This document shows, in pieces, positions 53,234 through 61,756 of a stretch of DNA of 64,000 nucleotides. Each line of letters opens with the position of its first letter. Within the stretch, counting starts at the first letter, position 1. Source of the DNA: Alicycliphilus sp. UBA6560 (GTDB lineage: Bacteria > Pseudomonadota > Gammaproteobacteria > Burkholderiales > Burkholderiaceae_C); contig DJJU01000006.1 in NCBI GenBank assembly GCA_002434305.1, positions 62,001 through 126,000 of the forward strand. Direction: 5' to 3'. Both the position numbers and the translations under genes were made by a program. Below the pieces are notes generated by a model, which saw only the letters and a list, made by a program, of their open reading frames with translations, was not told where the DNA came from and did not search any database.

Positions 53234-53797
53234 ATGGACATGCAAGGCACACGCCAGCTCCCCGTCACCCAGCAGCAGGCCTGGGACGCGCTGAACGACC
53301 CGCAGGTGCTGCAGGCCTGCATCCCCGGCTGCGAGAGCATCGAGGCCACAGGCGAGGGCGCCTACGCGCTGGTCAACGCCATCAAGGTCGGCCCGGTGGC
53401 CGCGCGCTTCAAGGGCGCCATCGAGCTGGCGGACGTGCAGGCGCCCAGCAGCTACACCCTGCGTTTTGAAGGCAACGGCGGCGCCGCTGGCTTCGGCAAG
53501 GGCAGCGCCCAGGTGTCGCTGGCGCCGCAGGGCGAGGGCTGCGAGCTGGCCTACACCGTGCACGCCAGCGTGGGCGGCAAGATCGCGCAGGTCGGCCAGC
53601 GGCTGATCGACGGCGTGGCCAAGTCCATGGCCGAGAGTTTCTTCAAGCGCTTCGAGGAAGAAATGCAGCGCCGCCACGGCCCGGCCGAGGAGGAGGCGCC
53701 GGCTGAGCAGCCCGGCGCCCTGAAAAAGATGTGGGGCAAGCTGACCGGCGGCGGCAAGGATGGCGCGGCGCAGGACGGCGAGTCCGCCGCATCCTGA
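53234..53797 (+). CDS. coxG: CoxG-like SRPBCC protein
   Basis: Protein of 187 residues. An SRPBCC (START-like) domain covers about 1-150 (MDMQGTRQLPVTQQQAWDAL; QVLQACIPGCESIEATGEGA; AGFGKGSAQVSLAPQGEGCE). The tail is charged and flexible and lacks a clear membrane helix. In CO dehydrogenase systems CoxG anchors the enzyme to the membrane. AAGGAG lies ten bases before the ATG. Confidence 0.92.
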   Translation: MDMQGTRQLPVTQQQAWDALNDPQVLQACIPGCESIEATGEGAYALVNAIKVGPVAARFKGAIELADVQAPSSYTLRFEGNGGAAGFGKGSAQVSLAPQGEGCELAYTVHASVGGKIAQVGQRLIDGVAKSMAESFFKRFEEEMQRRHGPAEEEAPAEQPGALKKMWGKLTGGGKDGAAQDGESAAS

Positions 53798-53829
53798 ACG
53801 CCTGAAGGACGGGAAGAAAGGGCCACGCC

Positions 53830-54873
53830 ATGGAAAACCTCGACGTCACCGTGCTGCGCGCGCTGCGCGATTGGCGCCTGGCCGGGCGGGGCGCGCTGCT
53901 GGCCACTGTCGTGCGCACCTGGGGCTCGTCGCCCCGGCCGGTGGGCTCCATCATGGCGCTCTGCGCCGACGGGGCGGTGGTGGGTTCGGTCTCGGGCGGC
54001 TGCATCGAGGACGATCTGATCGCCCGCTACACCCAGCCGCAGGCTGCCGACGCGCTGCCGCAGGGCAGCCAGCCGCCGCGCCTGGTCAAGTACGGCGTCA
54101 GCGCCGACGAGGCGCACCGCTTCGGCCTGCCCTGCGGGGGCACGCTGGAGCTGCTGCTGGAGTTCGACCCCGACGCCGGCGCGCTGCAGCAGCTGGTGCA
54201 GGCGCTGGACGGCGGCCGGCTGATGCACCGGCGCGTGCGTCTGGCCGATGGCCAGGTGCAGCTGGAGCCGGCCGACGCGCCGGCCGAGCTGGCGATGGAC
54301 GCCGGGCAGCTGGTCAACACCTTCGGGCCGGAGTACCGCATGCTCATCATCGGCGCCGGCCAGATGAGCGAATACCTGGCCACCATGGCGCTGTTTTGCG
54401 GCTTTGCCGTCACCGTCTGCGATCCGCGCGAGGAATACCGGGGCAGCTTCGACGTGCCCGGGGCGCGGCTGCTGGCGACCATGCCCGACGACACCGTGGC
54501 CGACATGCAGCCGGACGCGCGCACCTGCGTCATCGCCCTGACGCACGACCCCAAGCTGGACGACCTGGCCCTGTTGCAGGCGCTGCAGACGCCGGCCTTC
54601 TACATCGGCGCCATCGGCAGCCGGCGCAATAACGCCGCGCGGCGCCAGCGCATGATTGACTACCTGGAGCAGACCGAGGAGAGCCTGGCGCGCCTGCGCG
54701 GCCCGGTGGGCATCTACATCGGCAGCAAGACCCCGCCCGAGATCGCCGTGAGCATCATGGCCGAGGTGCTGGCTGTGAAGAACGGCGTGGCGCTGCCGCC
54801 CGGTGTGGACGTGGCGCACGTCAAGGACAGCCAGGCCCTGGCGGCAGCCGGCTCGTCCTGCATCGTGGGCTGA
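53830..54873 (+). CDS. XdhC/CoxI family maturation protein
   Basis: Accessory protein of 347 residues for molybdenum hydroxylases. The N-terminal XdhC/CoxI domain has VVRTWGSSPRPVGSIMALCA and GSVSGGCIEDDLIARYTQP; the C-terminal Rossmann half has MLIIGAGQMSEYLATMALFC and FYIGAIGSRRNNAARRQRM. XdhC proteins bind molybdenum cofactor and help add the sulfido ligand, which fits a hydroxylase needing sulfurated cofactor. Its stop overlaps the next start by one base. Confidence 0.92.
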   Translation: MENLDVTVLRALRDWRLAGRGALLATVVRTWGSSPRPVGSIMALCADGAVVGSVSGGCIEDDLIARYTQPQAADALPQGSQPPRLVKYGVSADEAHRFGLPCGGTLELLLEFDPDAGALQQLVQALDGGRLMHRRVRLADGQVQLEPADAPAELAMDAGQLVNTFGPEYRMLIIGAGQMSEYLATMALFCGFAVTVCDPREEYRGSFDVPGARLLATMPDDTVADMQPDARTCVIALTHDPKLDDLALLQALQTPAFYIGAIGSRRNNAARRQRMIDYLEQTEESLARLRGPVGIYIGSKTPPEIAVSIMAEVLAVKNGVALPPGVDVAHVKDSQALAAAGSSCIVG

Positions 54874-55535
54874 TGCGCGGCGCCGTGGTGATGGCGGCCG
54901 GCGCCGGCCGGCGCATGGGCCTGATCCCCAAGAGCCTGCTGCGCCGGGGTGGCGAGCCGCTGCTGCTGCGCCAGCTGCGTCTGCTGCGCGCGGCCGGCGT
55001 GGAGCGCATCGCCGTGGTGCTGGGCCACCACGCACCGGCGCTGCGTGCCGCGCTGCAGCAGTGCGGCCCCGGCGTTTCTCTGGCCGTGAACCCCGCGCCG
55101 GAGGATGGCCCGGGCGGCTCGCTGCGCTGCGGCCTGGCGGCCCTGGGGGACGACGTGGACGAGATCCTGGTGCTGCTGGGCGACCAGCCGCTGCTGGAGC
55201 TGCAGGACGTGCAGGCCGTACAGGCAGCGTGGCGCACGCGGCCGGCCGGTGTGGAGCTGGCCGTGCCCTGGCACGACGGCCAGCCCGGCCACCCCATCGC
55301 CTTTGGTCCGGCTTTGCGCACCGCCATCCTGCGAACCGAAGGTGGCCTGGGCGTGCGCGAGTGGCGCCGGGCCCATCCGCAGCAGGTGCTGGCGGTGCCC
55401 ATGGACCACGCGCGCTGCACCACCGATGTGGACACGCCCGAAGACCTGCTGCGGCTGCAGCGCGCGCACGGGGTGCGGCTGGAGTTTGAAGGGCTCAGCC
55501 CCCGTGTTCGGCCAGCAGGTCCTGCAGGGCCTTGA
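54873..55535 (+). CDS. MobA-like nucleotidyltransferase (MocA type, molybdopterin cytidylyltransferase)
   Basis: NTP transferase of 220 residues. The N-terminal loop is VVMAAGAGRRMGLIPKSLLR, and the metal-binding Asp region is EILVLLGDQPLLELQDVQAV. MocA enzymes add CMP to molybdopterin to form the MCD cofactor used by xanthine-oxidase-family enzymes, which fits this operon. The last 14 codons overlap the 3' end of the convergent ParB-like gene by 41 bases and look like frame carry-over. Confidence 0.85.
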   Translation: MRGAVVMAAGAGRRMGLIPKSLLRRGGEPLLLRQLRLLRAAGVERIAVVLGHHAPALRAALQQCGPGVSLAVNPAPEDGPGGSLRCGLAALGDDVDEILVLLGDQPLLELQDVQAVQAAWRTRPAGVELAVPWHDGQPGHPIAFGPALRTAILRTEGGLGVREWRRAHPQQVLAVPMDHARCTTDVDTPEDLLRLQRAHGVRLEFEGLSPRVRPAGPAGP

Positions 55536-56370
55536 CCTGCTCGCGCAGGCGCTGGTTCTCCGCCTCCAGCTCGGCCACGCGCGCCTGCAGGGCCGTGGCG
55601 TCGGCAGGTGGGGTGGTGGCTGCGGCCTCATCGGCCTCGGCCGTGGCGCGGGGCTTCTTCTTGGACTCGCGCACGCGGCGCGCGGCCTGTTTTAGTTCCT
55701 GCGCGCCACCGGCAGCGGCGGCCTTTTGCTCGTCCTGCGGCAGGCTGGCGACCACGGCGGCGGTGTTCAGCGACAGCTCGCCCGACTTGACGGCGGCCAC
55801 CACCTCCGGCGTGGCACTGTGGTGGATGGCCTCGATCATCTTGACCTGGGCGGCCGTCAGCCGCGCCGCGCGGGCCAGCGCCTCGCGCGTGTCCAGGGCG
55901 TCGTCGGGCACGCGCGGCACGCTGGACAGGGCGCGCGTCACGGCCGGGTCGGCCTCGCCCTCCCACGGCGCCTCTTCATCGGCGGGCTGGGCCTTGGCGG
56001 CCACCACCGCGGCGGCCGCAGCGGCGCGCCGGCTGGCGATGATCTCGCGCTTGCGCAGCGCCAGCACGCCGCGCTGGAATTCGGAGACACTGCGCCGACC
56101 CAGGTGCTGGTCGATCATCCACAGGTGCACGTCCTCCATGTTCTGAAAGCGCGTGTTCTGCACCGTCTGGAAGGGCAGGCCGTGGCGGGTGCACAGGCGG
56201 TAGCGGTTGTGGCCGTCCACCAATACGTTGCCCCACAGCACCAGCGCGTCGCGGCAGCCCTCGGCCAGCAGGCTGCGTTCCAGCGCCTCGTCTTCGTCGG
56301 GGGTGAGCGGGTCGATGTAGGCCTGCAGCTCGGGCAGGACGATGATGTCTTCGGGGTTCACAGAGGTCAT
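55495..56370 (-). CDS. ParB-like N-terminal domain protein with C-terminal coiled coil
   Basis: Protein of 291 residues, not a canonical chromosomal ParB. The N-terminal ParB/Srx-like part has IIVLPELQAYIDPLTPDEDE and ALVLWGNVLVDGHNRYRLCT, with the DGHNRY motif typical of the nucleotide-binding fold. Middle helices (AALTAAQVKMIEAI-like) may form a DNA-binding KorB-type region. The tail ALQARVAELEAENQRLREQV is a leucine-rich coiled coil, suggesting dimerisation. There is no ParA partner or parS site nearby. Role unknown; gene regulation is as likely as partition. Confidence 0.8.
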   Translation of the reverse strand: MTSVNPEDIIVLPELQAYIDPLTPDEDEALERSLLAEGCRDALVLWGNVLVDGHNRYRLCTRHGLPFQTVQNTRFQNMEDVHLWMIDQHLGRRSVSEFQRGVLALRKREIIASRRAAAAAAVVAAKAQPADEEAPWEGEADPAVTRALSSVPRVPDDALDTREALARAARLTAAQVKMIEAIHHSATPEVVAAVKSGELSLNTAAVVASLPQDEQKAAAAGGAQELKQAARRVRESKKKPRATAEADEAAATTPPADATALQARVAELEAENQRLREQVKALQDLLAEHGG

Positions 56371-56380
56371 GGGAAACAGG

Positions 56381-56411
56381 GAAAAACGAAAGGCCCGGGA
56401 GGGCCTTTTTT
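56381..56411 (-). terminator. Bidirectional terminator between the U32 and ParB-like genes
   Basis: Stem AAAGGCCC / GGGCCTTT with GGGA loop. The minus strand continues CGTTTTTCC and the plus strand TTTC. It should end the trhP transcript. Confidence 0.8.
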
Positions 56412-56456
56412 CAAAAACAATAGCTGCCAGCGCTTGCTGCGCCTGGTTTTCAACAG
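56411..56456 (+). repeat. Family A repeat, copy 11 (right arm short)
   Basis: TCAAAAACAATAGCTGCCAG, then CGCTTGCTGCGCCTGGTTTT. It lies 49 bases past the trhP stop and directly beside a terminator. Confidence 0.8.
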
Positions 56457-56504
56457 GGCTTTGCCGTCAATTCGGCTTCTATCCTGCGCGGGCAGCTACG
56501 CAAA

Positions 56505-57884
56505 TCAGAGCAGGCGAGCGATTAGCGCGCCCTCGGCCGGGCCGTCGAGCGGAATGCGCACGCGGATGGGGCTGCCCTGGGCGACCTGCACCGGTGCGCC
56601 GTCGAGGTTGAACATTTCCTTCAACTCGATCTGCCGGTTGCCGGAGGGATGGATGATCTCCAGCGTGTCGCCGACCGAGAAACGGTTCTTGGTCTCCACC
56701 TCGGCCATACCGTCCGCAAAGCCGCGCACCTCGCCCACGAAGTGGGCGCGCTGCAGCACGCTGTTGCCGGTCTCGTAGTTCTGGTAGTCGTTGGCGGGGC
56801 GGCGCTCCAGCAGGCCGCCGGTGTAGCCGCGGTTGGCCAGGCCTTCCAGGTCGGTGATCAGGTGCGGGTTGAACGGCCGGCCGGCCACCGCGTCGTCGAT
56901 GGCGCGGCGGTAGACCTGGGCGGTGCGCGCCACGTAGTACAGGCTCTTGGTGCGGCCCTCGATCTTGAGCGAATCGACGCCGATCTTGACCAGCCGCTCC
57001 ACGTGCTCCACGGCGCGCAGGTCCTTGCTGTTCATGATGTAGGTGCCGTGCTCGTCCTCCATGATGGGCATGTGCTCGCCGGGGCGGCCCATTTCCTCGA
57101 GCAGGTAGACCTGGTCCGCCTTGGGGTGGCGCAGGCCGCTGCCACACGTGCCCGGGACCGTGCTGGTGAACTGGCTGTCGGCCTCCTCGCGCGCCTGGGC
57201 GAAGTCAAAACCCTTGTCCATGCCGGAGGCCAGCGCCTCGCCGGTGTTGGGGTCCACTTGCGCGTCGTGGGTCTTGTATTCCCAGCGGCAGGCGTTGGTG
57301 CAGGTGCCCTGGTTGGGGTCGCGGCGATTGAAGTAGCCGCTGAGCAGGCAGCGGCCCGAGTAGGCGATGCACAGCGCGCCGTGCACGAACACCTCCAGCT
57401 CCATGTCCGGGCATTCCTGGCGGATCTTCTCGATCTCGTCCAGGCTCAGCTCGCGCGACAGGATGATGCGCGACACGCCCATCTTCTGCCAGAACTTCAC
57501 CGTCGCCCAGTTGGTGGTGTTGGCCTGCACCGAGAGGTGCACCTCGGTCTCGGGCCACTTCTCCTTGACCATCATGATCAGGCCCGGGTCGGCCATGATG
57601 AACGCGTCGGGCTTGCACGCGATGACCGGCTCGATGTCGCGCAGATAGGTGCGCACCTTGTCGTTGTGCGCGATCAGGTTGCTGGTGACGAAGAACTTCT
57701 TGCCGCGCGCGTGGGCCTCGGCGATGCCTTCGGCAATCTGCTCCATGCGGAATTCGTTGTTGCGCGCGCGCAAGGAGTAGCGCGGCTGGCCGGCATAGAC
57801 GGCGTCGGCGCCGAAGTCATACGCCGCGCGCATCTTGTCCAGCGAGCCGGCGGGCAGCAGCAGTTCGGGGCTTTTCAGGGTCAT
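56505..57884 (-). CDS. trhP: Peptidase U32 family tRNA hydroxylation protein TrhP (YegQ)
   Basis: Protein of 459 residues (E. coli YegQ 453). The N-terminus PELLLPAGSLDKMRAAYDFG and the cysteine-bearing core HGALCIAYSGRCLLSGYFNR then NQGTCTNACRWEYKTHD match U32 family iron-sulfur proteins. TrhP makes 5-hydroxyuridine at position 34 of tRNAs using prephenate. A C-terminal U32 beta domain (FSVGDTLEIIHPSGNRQIEL) is present. The main alternative is RlhA, but length and lack of extra domains favour TrhP. Confidence 0.9.
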   Translation of the reverse strand: MTLKSPELLLPAGSLDKMRAAYDFGADAVYAGQPRYSLRARNNEFRMEQIAEGIAEAHARGKKFFVTSNLIAHNDKVRTYLRDIEPVIACKPDAFIMADPGLIMMVKEKWPETEVHLSVQANTTNWATVKFWQKMGVSRIILSRELSLDEIEKIRQECPDMELEVFVHGALCIAYSGRCLLSGYFNRRDPNQGTCTNACRWEYKTHDAQVDPNTGEALASGMDKGFDFAQAREEADSQFTSTVPGTCGSGLRHPKADQVYLLEEMGRPGEHMPIMEDEHGTYIMNSKDLRAVEHVERLVKIGVDSLKIEGRTKSLYYVARTAQVYRRAIDDAVAGRPFNPHLITDLEGLANRGYTGGLLERRPANDYQNYETGNSVLQRAHFVGEVRGFADGMAEVETKNRFSVGDTLEIIHPSGNRQIELKEMFNLDGAPVQVAQGSPIRVRIPLDGPAEGALIARLL

Positions 57885-57953
57885 GGGGCGCGATTTTCGT
57901 CGAAGCGCCGGCGCCGGCGTGCGGCGCGGTTAATTCCCCACGGCCTTCGGTAC

Positions 57954-58010
57954 TACGAAAAGAATAGCTGCCAGCGCTTATGCAGCAAGGGCTGGAGGCA
58001 AATTTGCCTG

Positions 58011-58015
<5 letters not shown>
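57954..58015 (+). repeat. Family A repeat, copy 12, holds the regA stop codon
   Basis: GAATAGCTGCCAGCGCTTAT, then GCAGCAAGGGCTGGAGGCAA and ATTTGCCTGCTAAACC. The regA stop (58011-58013, read CTA on the plus strand) lies at its right end. Confidence 0.85.
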
Positions 58016-58550
<535 letters not shown>

Positions 58551-58561
58551 GGTTGTCAAAT

Positions 58562-59881
58562 CTAGATCGAAACCGCGGCCAGCGGCAGCGTGATGGTGAC
58601 ACGGGCGCCGCCGCCGGGCAGGTTGCCGGCCTGCAGCCGCCCGCCCAGGGTGCGCGCCACCTGCATCGCCAGGAACAGGCCCAGGCCGCTGCCGGCGCGG
58701 CCCTTGCTGGAGTGGTAGGGCTTGCCCAGCTGGCGCAGTATGTCGGGGGCGAAGCCGGGGCCGCGGTCGGTCACGGTGATGCACAGCGTCTGGCCGCCTT
58801 CGCCGCAGGATTCGGCCGCCAGCCCTACCCAGTCGGGCGAGGCTTCGCGGGCATTGTCCAGCACGCTGAACACCATTTGCTCCAGCGTGGCATCGGCCAC
58901 CATGGCGCGGTCGGGCGCAAAGCGGTTGTCGTAGAAGAAGTCGGGCATGGAGCGGGTGGCGCGCCACTCGGCCACCAGCGAGTCGAGAAAGCGCCAGACG
59001 GTGGTCTGCGCCGAGGCCTCGCCGCGCGCCTCGCCGGCCGACAGCAGGATGCCGCTGACGATGGCCTTGCAGCGCTGCACCTGGGCCTGCATCTCGGCCA
59101 CGTCCTGCTGCAGTTGGGCATCACGCGCCAGCTGCGGGTCGTGCTGCCAGTCGCCCAGGATGACGGCCAGCGTGGACAGCGGCGTCCCCAGCTCGTGCGC
59201 GGCGCCCGAGGCCAGCAGGCCCATGCGCAGCACGTGGTCTTCCTCGGCGGCGCGCTGGCGGATGGCGGCCAGGCGCGCGTCGCGCTGGCGCAGGTTGCGC
59301 CCGATGCGGCTCATGAACACGGCTACCAGCGCGGCGTTCAGCACGAAGCACGCCAGCAGGCCCAGCACATAGGGGCTGGCCAGGCCGCGCGAGAAGTCGA
59401 TGGTCAGCGGCAGCGGCAGATGAAAGCGCGTGAGCAGCGCCACGCACAGCGTGGTCACGGCCACCAGCGTCCACACGTGCCGGCTGCGCAGCAGCGCCGC
59501 GCCCAGGGTGACCTGCAGCAGGTACAGGAAGATGAAGGGGTTGCCCGCGCCGCCGCTCAGGTACAGCTGCACGGTAAGCACGGCCACGTCCACCAGCAGG
59601 GCCAGCAGCAGCTCCACCGGCCGCACGCGCAGGCCCAGGCGCCAGCGCAGCCAGCTCATCGCGTTGTAGGCCGCCAGGCAGGCGACCACCATGAGCATCT
59701 CGGCCAGCGGCAGCCGCAGCGCCAGGCTGTAGTGCGCCACCTCGATGGTGAAGACCTGGCCGATGACGGCGAACCAGCGCAGCTGGATGAGCTGGTGCAG
59801 GTTCTTCAGTCCCGCGGCCGCGTCGGCCGAGCGGGCCTTGTGACCGGGGGCGACGGGAGAGGCAGTGGGGCGTTCGGTCAT
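58562..59881 (-). CDS. regB: RegB/PrrB-type redox sensor histidine kinase
   Basis: Membrane sensor kinase of 439 residues with about six N-terminal membrane segments. It holds the quinone-binding heptapeptide GGAGNPF (110-116) of RegB proteins, the phospho-accepting His229 in SGAAHELGTPLSTLAVILGD, and a cysteine about 42 residues later (QVQRCKAIV, near 271) that matches the redox-active Cys of RegB. The ATPase part has NAREASPDW and GRAGSGLGLFLAMQVARTLG. It probably senses quinone and redox state. It overlaps the SURF1 gene by four bases (ATGA). Confidence 0.95.
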   Translation of the reverse strand: MTERPTASPVAPGHKARSADAAAGLKNLHQLIQLRWFAVIGQVFTIEVAHYSLALRLPLAEMLMVVACLAAYNAMSWLRWRLGLRVRPVELLLALLVDVAVLTVQLYLSGGAGNPFIFLYLLQVTLGAALLRSRHVWTLVAVTTLCVALLTRFHLPLPLTIDFSRGLASPYVLGLLACFVLNAALVAVFMSRIGRNLRQRDARLAAIRQRAAEEDHVLRMGLLASGAAHELGTPLSTLAVILGDWQHDPQLARDAQLQQDVAEMQAQVQRCKAIVSGILLSAGEARGEASAQTTVWRFLDSLVAEWRATRSMPDFFYDNRFAPDRAMVADATLEQMVFSVLDNAREASPDWVGLAAESCGEGGQTLCITVTDRGPGFAPDILRQLGKPYHSSKGRAGSGLGLFLAMQVARTLGGRLQAGNLPGGGARVTITLPLAAVSI

Positions 59882-60687
59882 CGTGGCTGGCGGGCGCGCA
59901 CGCGAAGCTCGTAGCGTGCCACAAGCACGGCCGCGCCCAGCACCATGGCCGCCAGGCCCCACCAGGTGAAGACGTACACCAGGTGGCTGTTGTGGAACTG
60001 CACCACGGTCAGACCCGGGCGCGGCCAGGGGCCGTCGCTGCCGGCCGCGGGCGCCGCCGCGGGGCGCGTGCCGGGAATGCCGGCGTCGATGAAAAAGGGT
60101 GCGGCATCGCCCAGCCCCTGGGCCTGGGCGATGGCGGCCACGTCGCGCGAATGCCAGCGGCCCTCGGCGGGTGCGTTGCGGCGCAGAAATCCGCCGCCGG
60201 GCTCGCTCATGCGCAGCAGACCGGTGACCTGGGCGGGGGCGCCTTCGGCCTGCCGGGCCAACGGGTCGCGTGCCGGCCATTGGGCGCGCAGCGTGTCGGG
60301 GATGAAGCCGCGGTTGACCAGTACCTGGCCGCCGCCCGCCACTGCCAGAGGCGTCAGCACCCACCAGCCGGAGCCCAGCTCGGTGGTGGCCTGGGTCAAC
60401 ACCGTCTTGGCGGTCAGCCAGCGGCCCTGCACCTGCACGGGCAGGTACTCGTGGTCGGCGGCGCTGGCCTGCGGCCACTGGCTGCGCGGGGGCAGGGCGG
60501 CGGGCGCGGCATGCAGACGCTGCTCCACCCGCTCGATCAGCGCCAGCTTCCAGACGCGGCGCTCGGCCTGCCACCAGCCCAGCGCGGCGAACAATACAAA
60601 CAGGCCGGCCCCTGCCAGCGCCAGCAGGGCCAGCACGAAGGCGGAGCGCGGCCTGCCGTGGGTCGCGCTGGAGGGTGGTGCGGTCAA
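59878..60687 (-). CDS. SURF1 family oxidase assembly protein, TTG start
   Basis: Membrane protein of about 269 residues with one N-terminal (FVLALLALAGAGLFVLFAAL) and one C-terminal (YVFTWWGLAAMVLGAAVLVA) segment around a periplasmic domain. Family marks are LGWWQAERRVWKLALIERVE, LVNRGFIPDTLRA and HNSHLVYVFTWW. It helps insert heme into heme-copper oxidases. I chose a TTG start that overlaps the cyoD stop (TTGA); the open frame extends further upstream through cyoD out of frame and is not real. It is coupled to both neighbours. Confidence 0.88.
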   Translation of the reverse strand: MTAPPSSATHGRPRSAFVLALLALAGAGLFVLFAALGWWQAERRVWKLALIERVEQRLHAAPAALPPRSQWPQASAADHEYLPVQVQGRWLTAKTVLTQATTELGSGWWVLTPLAVAGGGQVLVNRGFIPDTLRAQWPARDPLARQAEGAPAQVTGLLRMSEPGGGFLRRNAPAEGRWHSRDVAAIAQAQGLGDAAPFFIDAGIPGTRPAAAPAAGSDGPWPRPGLTVVQFHNSHLVYVFTWWGLAAMVLGAAVLVARYELRVRARQPR

Positions 60688-61109
60688 GGCGTGGCGGCGT
60701 GGCCGTGCGGGGCCGCAGGCTGCATGGCCATGGGGTTGGCGTGGTCCGGCATCATGTGGGCGTTCATGTGGAACATGACCCACAGGGTGCCGGCGATGGT
60801 CACGCCCACGAAGATCACGGCAAAGATGGTGGACAGCAGCGTCCAGCCGCCCTGGACCTTGCCGTTCATGTGCAGGAAATACACCATGTGCACGACGATC
60901 TGCACGGCGGCCAGCACGCCCAGCACCACCACCAGGGTGGCACGGTCCTGGATGACGCCGGCCATGACCAGCCAGAAGGGAATGACCGTCAGGATGACGG
61001 CCAGCACGAAGCCCTTGACATAGTCGGACATGCTGACGTGCAAGTCGTCGCCGTCGTGGTGCTCGTCGTGGTGCTCGCCGTGGGCAGGATGAAGTTGTTG
61101 TGTGCTCAT
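60684..61109 (-). CDS. cyoD: Cytochrome o ubiquinol oxidase subunit IV, long form with His/Met-rich ends
   Basis: Small membrane subunit of 141 residues; E. coli CyoD has 109. Three membrane segments: YVKGFVLAVILTVIPFWLVM, RATLVVVLGVLAAVQIVVHM and WTLLSTIFAVIFVGVTIAGT. The extra length is at both ends: a His/Asp/Glu-rich N-terminus (HPAHGEHHDEHHDGDDLH) and a Met/His-rich C-terminus (FHMNAHMMPDHANPMAM). With an odd number of helices one end faces the periplasm, where such a tail could bind copper. It is five bases after cyoC. Confidence 0.94.
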   Translation of the reverse strand: MSTQQLHPAHGEHHDEHHDGDDLHVSMSDYVKGFVLAVILTVIPFWLVMAGVIQDRATLVVVLGVLAAVQIVVHMVYFLHMNGKVQGGWTLLSTIFAVIFVGVTIAGTLWVMFHMNAHMMPDHANPMAMQPAAPHGHAATP

Positions 61110-61114
61110 GATGC

Positions 61115-61756
61115 TTACAGCACTCCCATCAGGTACACGAAGGTGAACACGCCCACCCAGACCACGTCCAGGAAGTGCCAGAACATGGACAGGCAGTTGA
61201 CGCGGCGCACGTTGGCGGGGGTCAGCCCATGCTTGGAGATCTGGATCATCAGCGTGATGAGCCAGATGATGCCGAAGGTCACGTGCAGGCCGTGCGTACC
61301 CACCAGCGTGAAGAACGCGGACAGGAAGGCGCTGGTCTGCGGCGTGGCGCCGACGTGGAAGAGGTGGGCGAACTCGTACAGCTCCACCCCCAGGAAGGCC
61401 AGGCCCAGCACGCCGGTGACGGCCAGCCACAGCAGCGTGCCGCCCACGTTCTTCGCCTGCTTTTGCAGCATGGCGAAGCCGAAGGTGATGGACGACAGCA
61501 GCAGGAAGGCCGTGTTGATGGCCACCAGCTTCAGGTCGAACAGCTCGGCGCCCGTGGGGCCGCCGGCATAGGCCCGACCCAGCACGCCATAGGTGGCGAA
61601 CAGGGCCGCGAAGATGAGCACGTCGCTCATCAGGTACAGCCAAAAGCCCAGCGAGGTGCCGTTTTGCGGGTGCGGCTCGTGCGCCAGGTGGTACTGGCGC
61701 GGCGCGGCGGCGGCAGCAGCAGCGCCGCCGGCGGGGTTCAGGGTGACGTCAGACAT
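61115..61756 (-). CDS. cyoC: Cytochrome o ubiquinol oxidase subunit III
   Basis: Subunit III of 213 residues with five hydrophobic segments, in the heme-copper oxidase subunit III family. Marks are GFWLYLMSDVLIFAALFATY, KLVAINTAFLLLSSITFGFA and LVGTHGLHVTFGIIWLITLM. The N-terminus is Ala-rich. It overlaps cyoB by eight bases. Confidence 0.96.
   Translation of the reverse strand: MSDVTLNPAGGAAAAAAAPRQYHLAHEPHPQNGTSLGFWLYLMSDVLIFAALFATYGVLGRAYAGGPTGAELFDLKLVAINTAFLLLSSITFGFAMLQKQAKNVGGTLLWLAVTGVLGLAFLGVELYEFAHLFHVGATPQTSAFLSAFFTLVGTHGLHVTFGIIWLITLMIQISKHGLTPANVRRVNCLSMFWHFLDVVWVGVFTFVYLMGVL

Noticed and set aside
54873..55535. A frameshift at the end of the MocA-type gene was considered because its last residues (RVRPAGPAGP) look unrelated to the family.
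   Set aside because: The conserved domain ends before the overlap and the frame simply runs to the next stop; no disrupted motif is seen.
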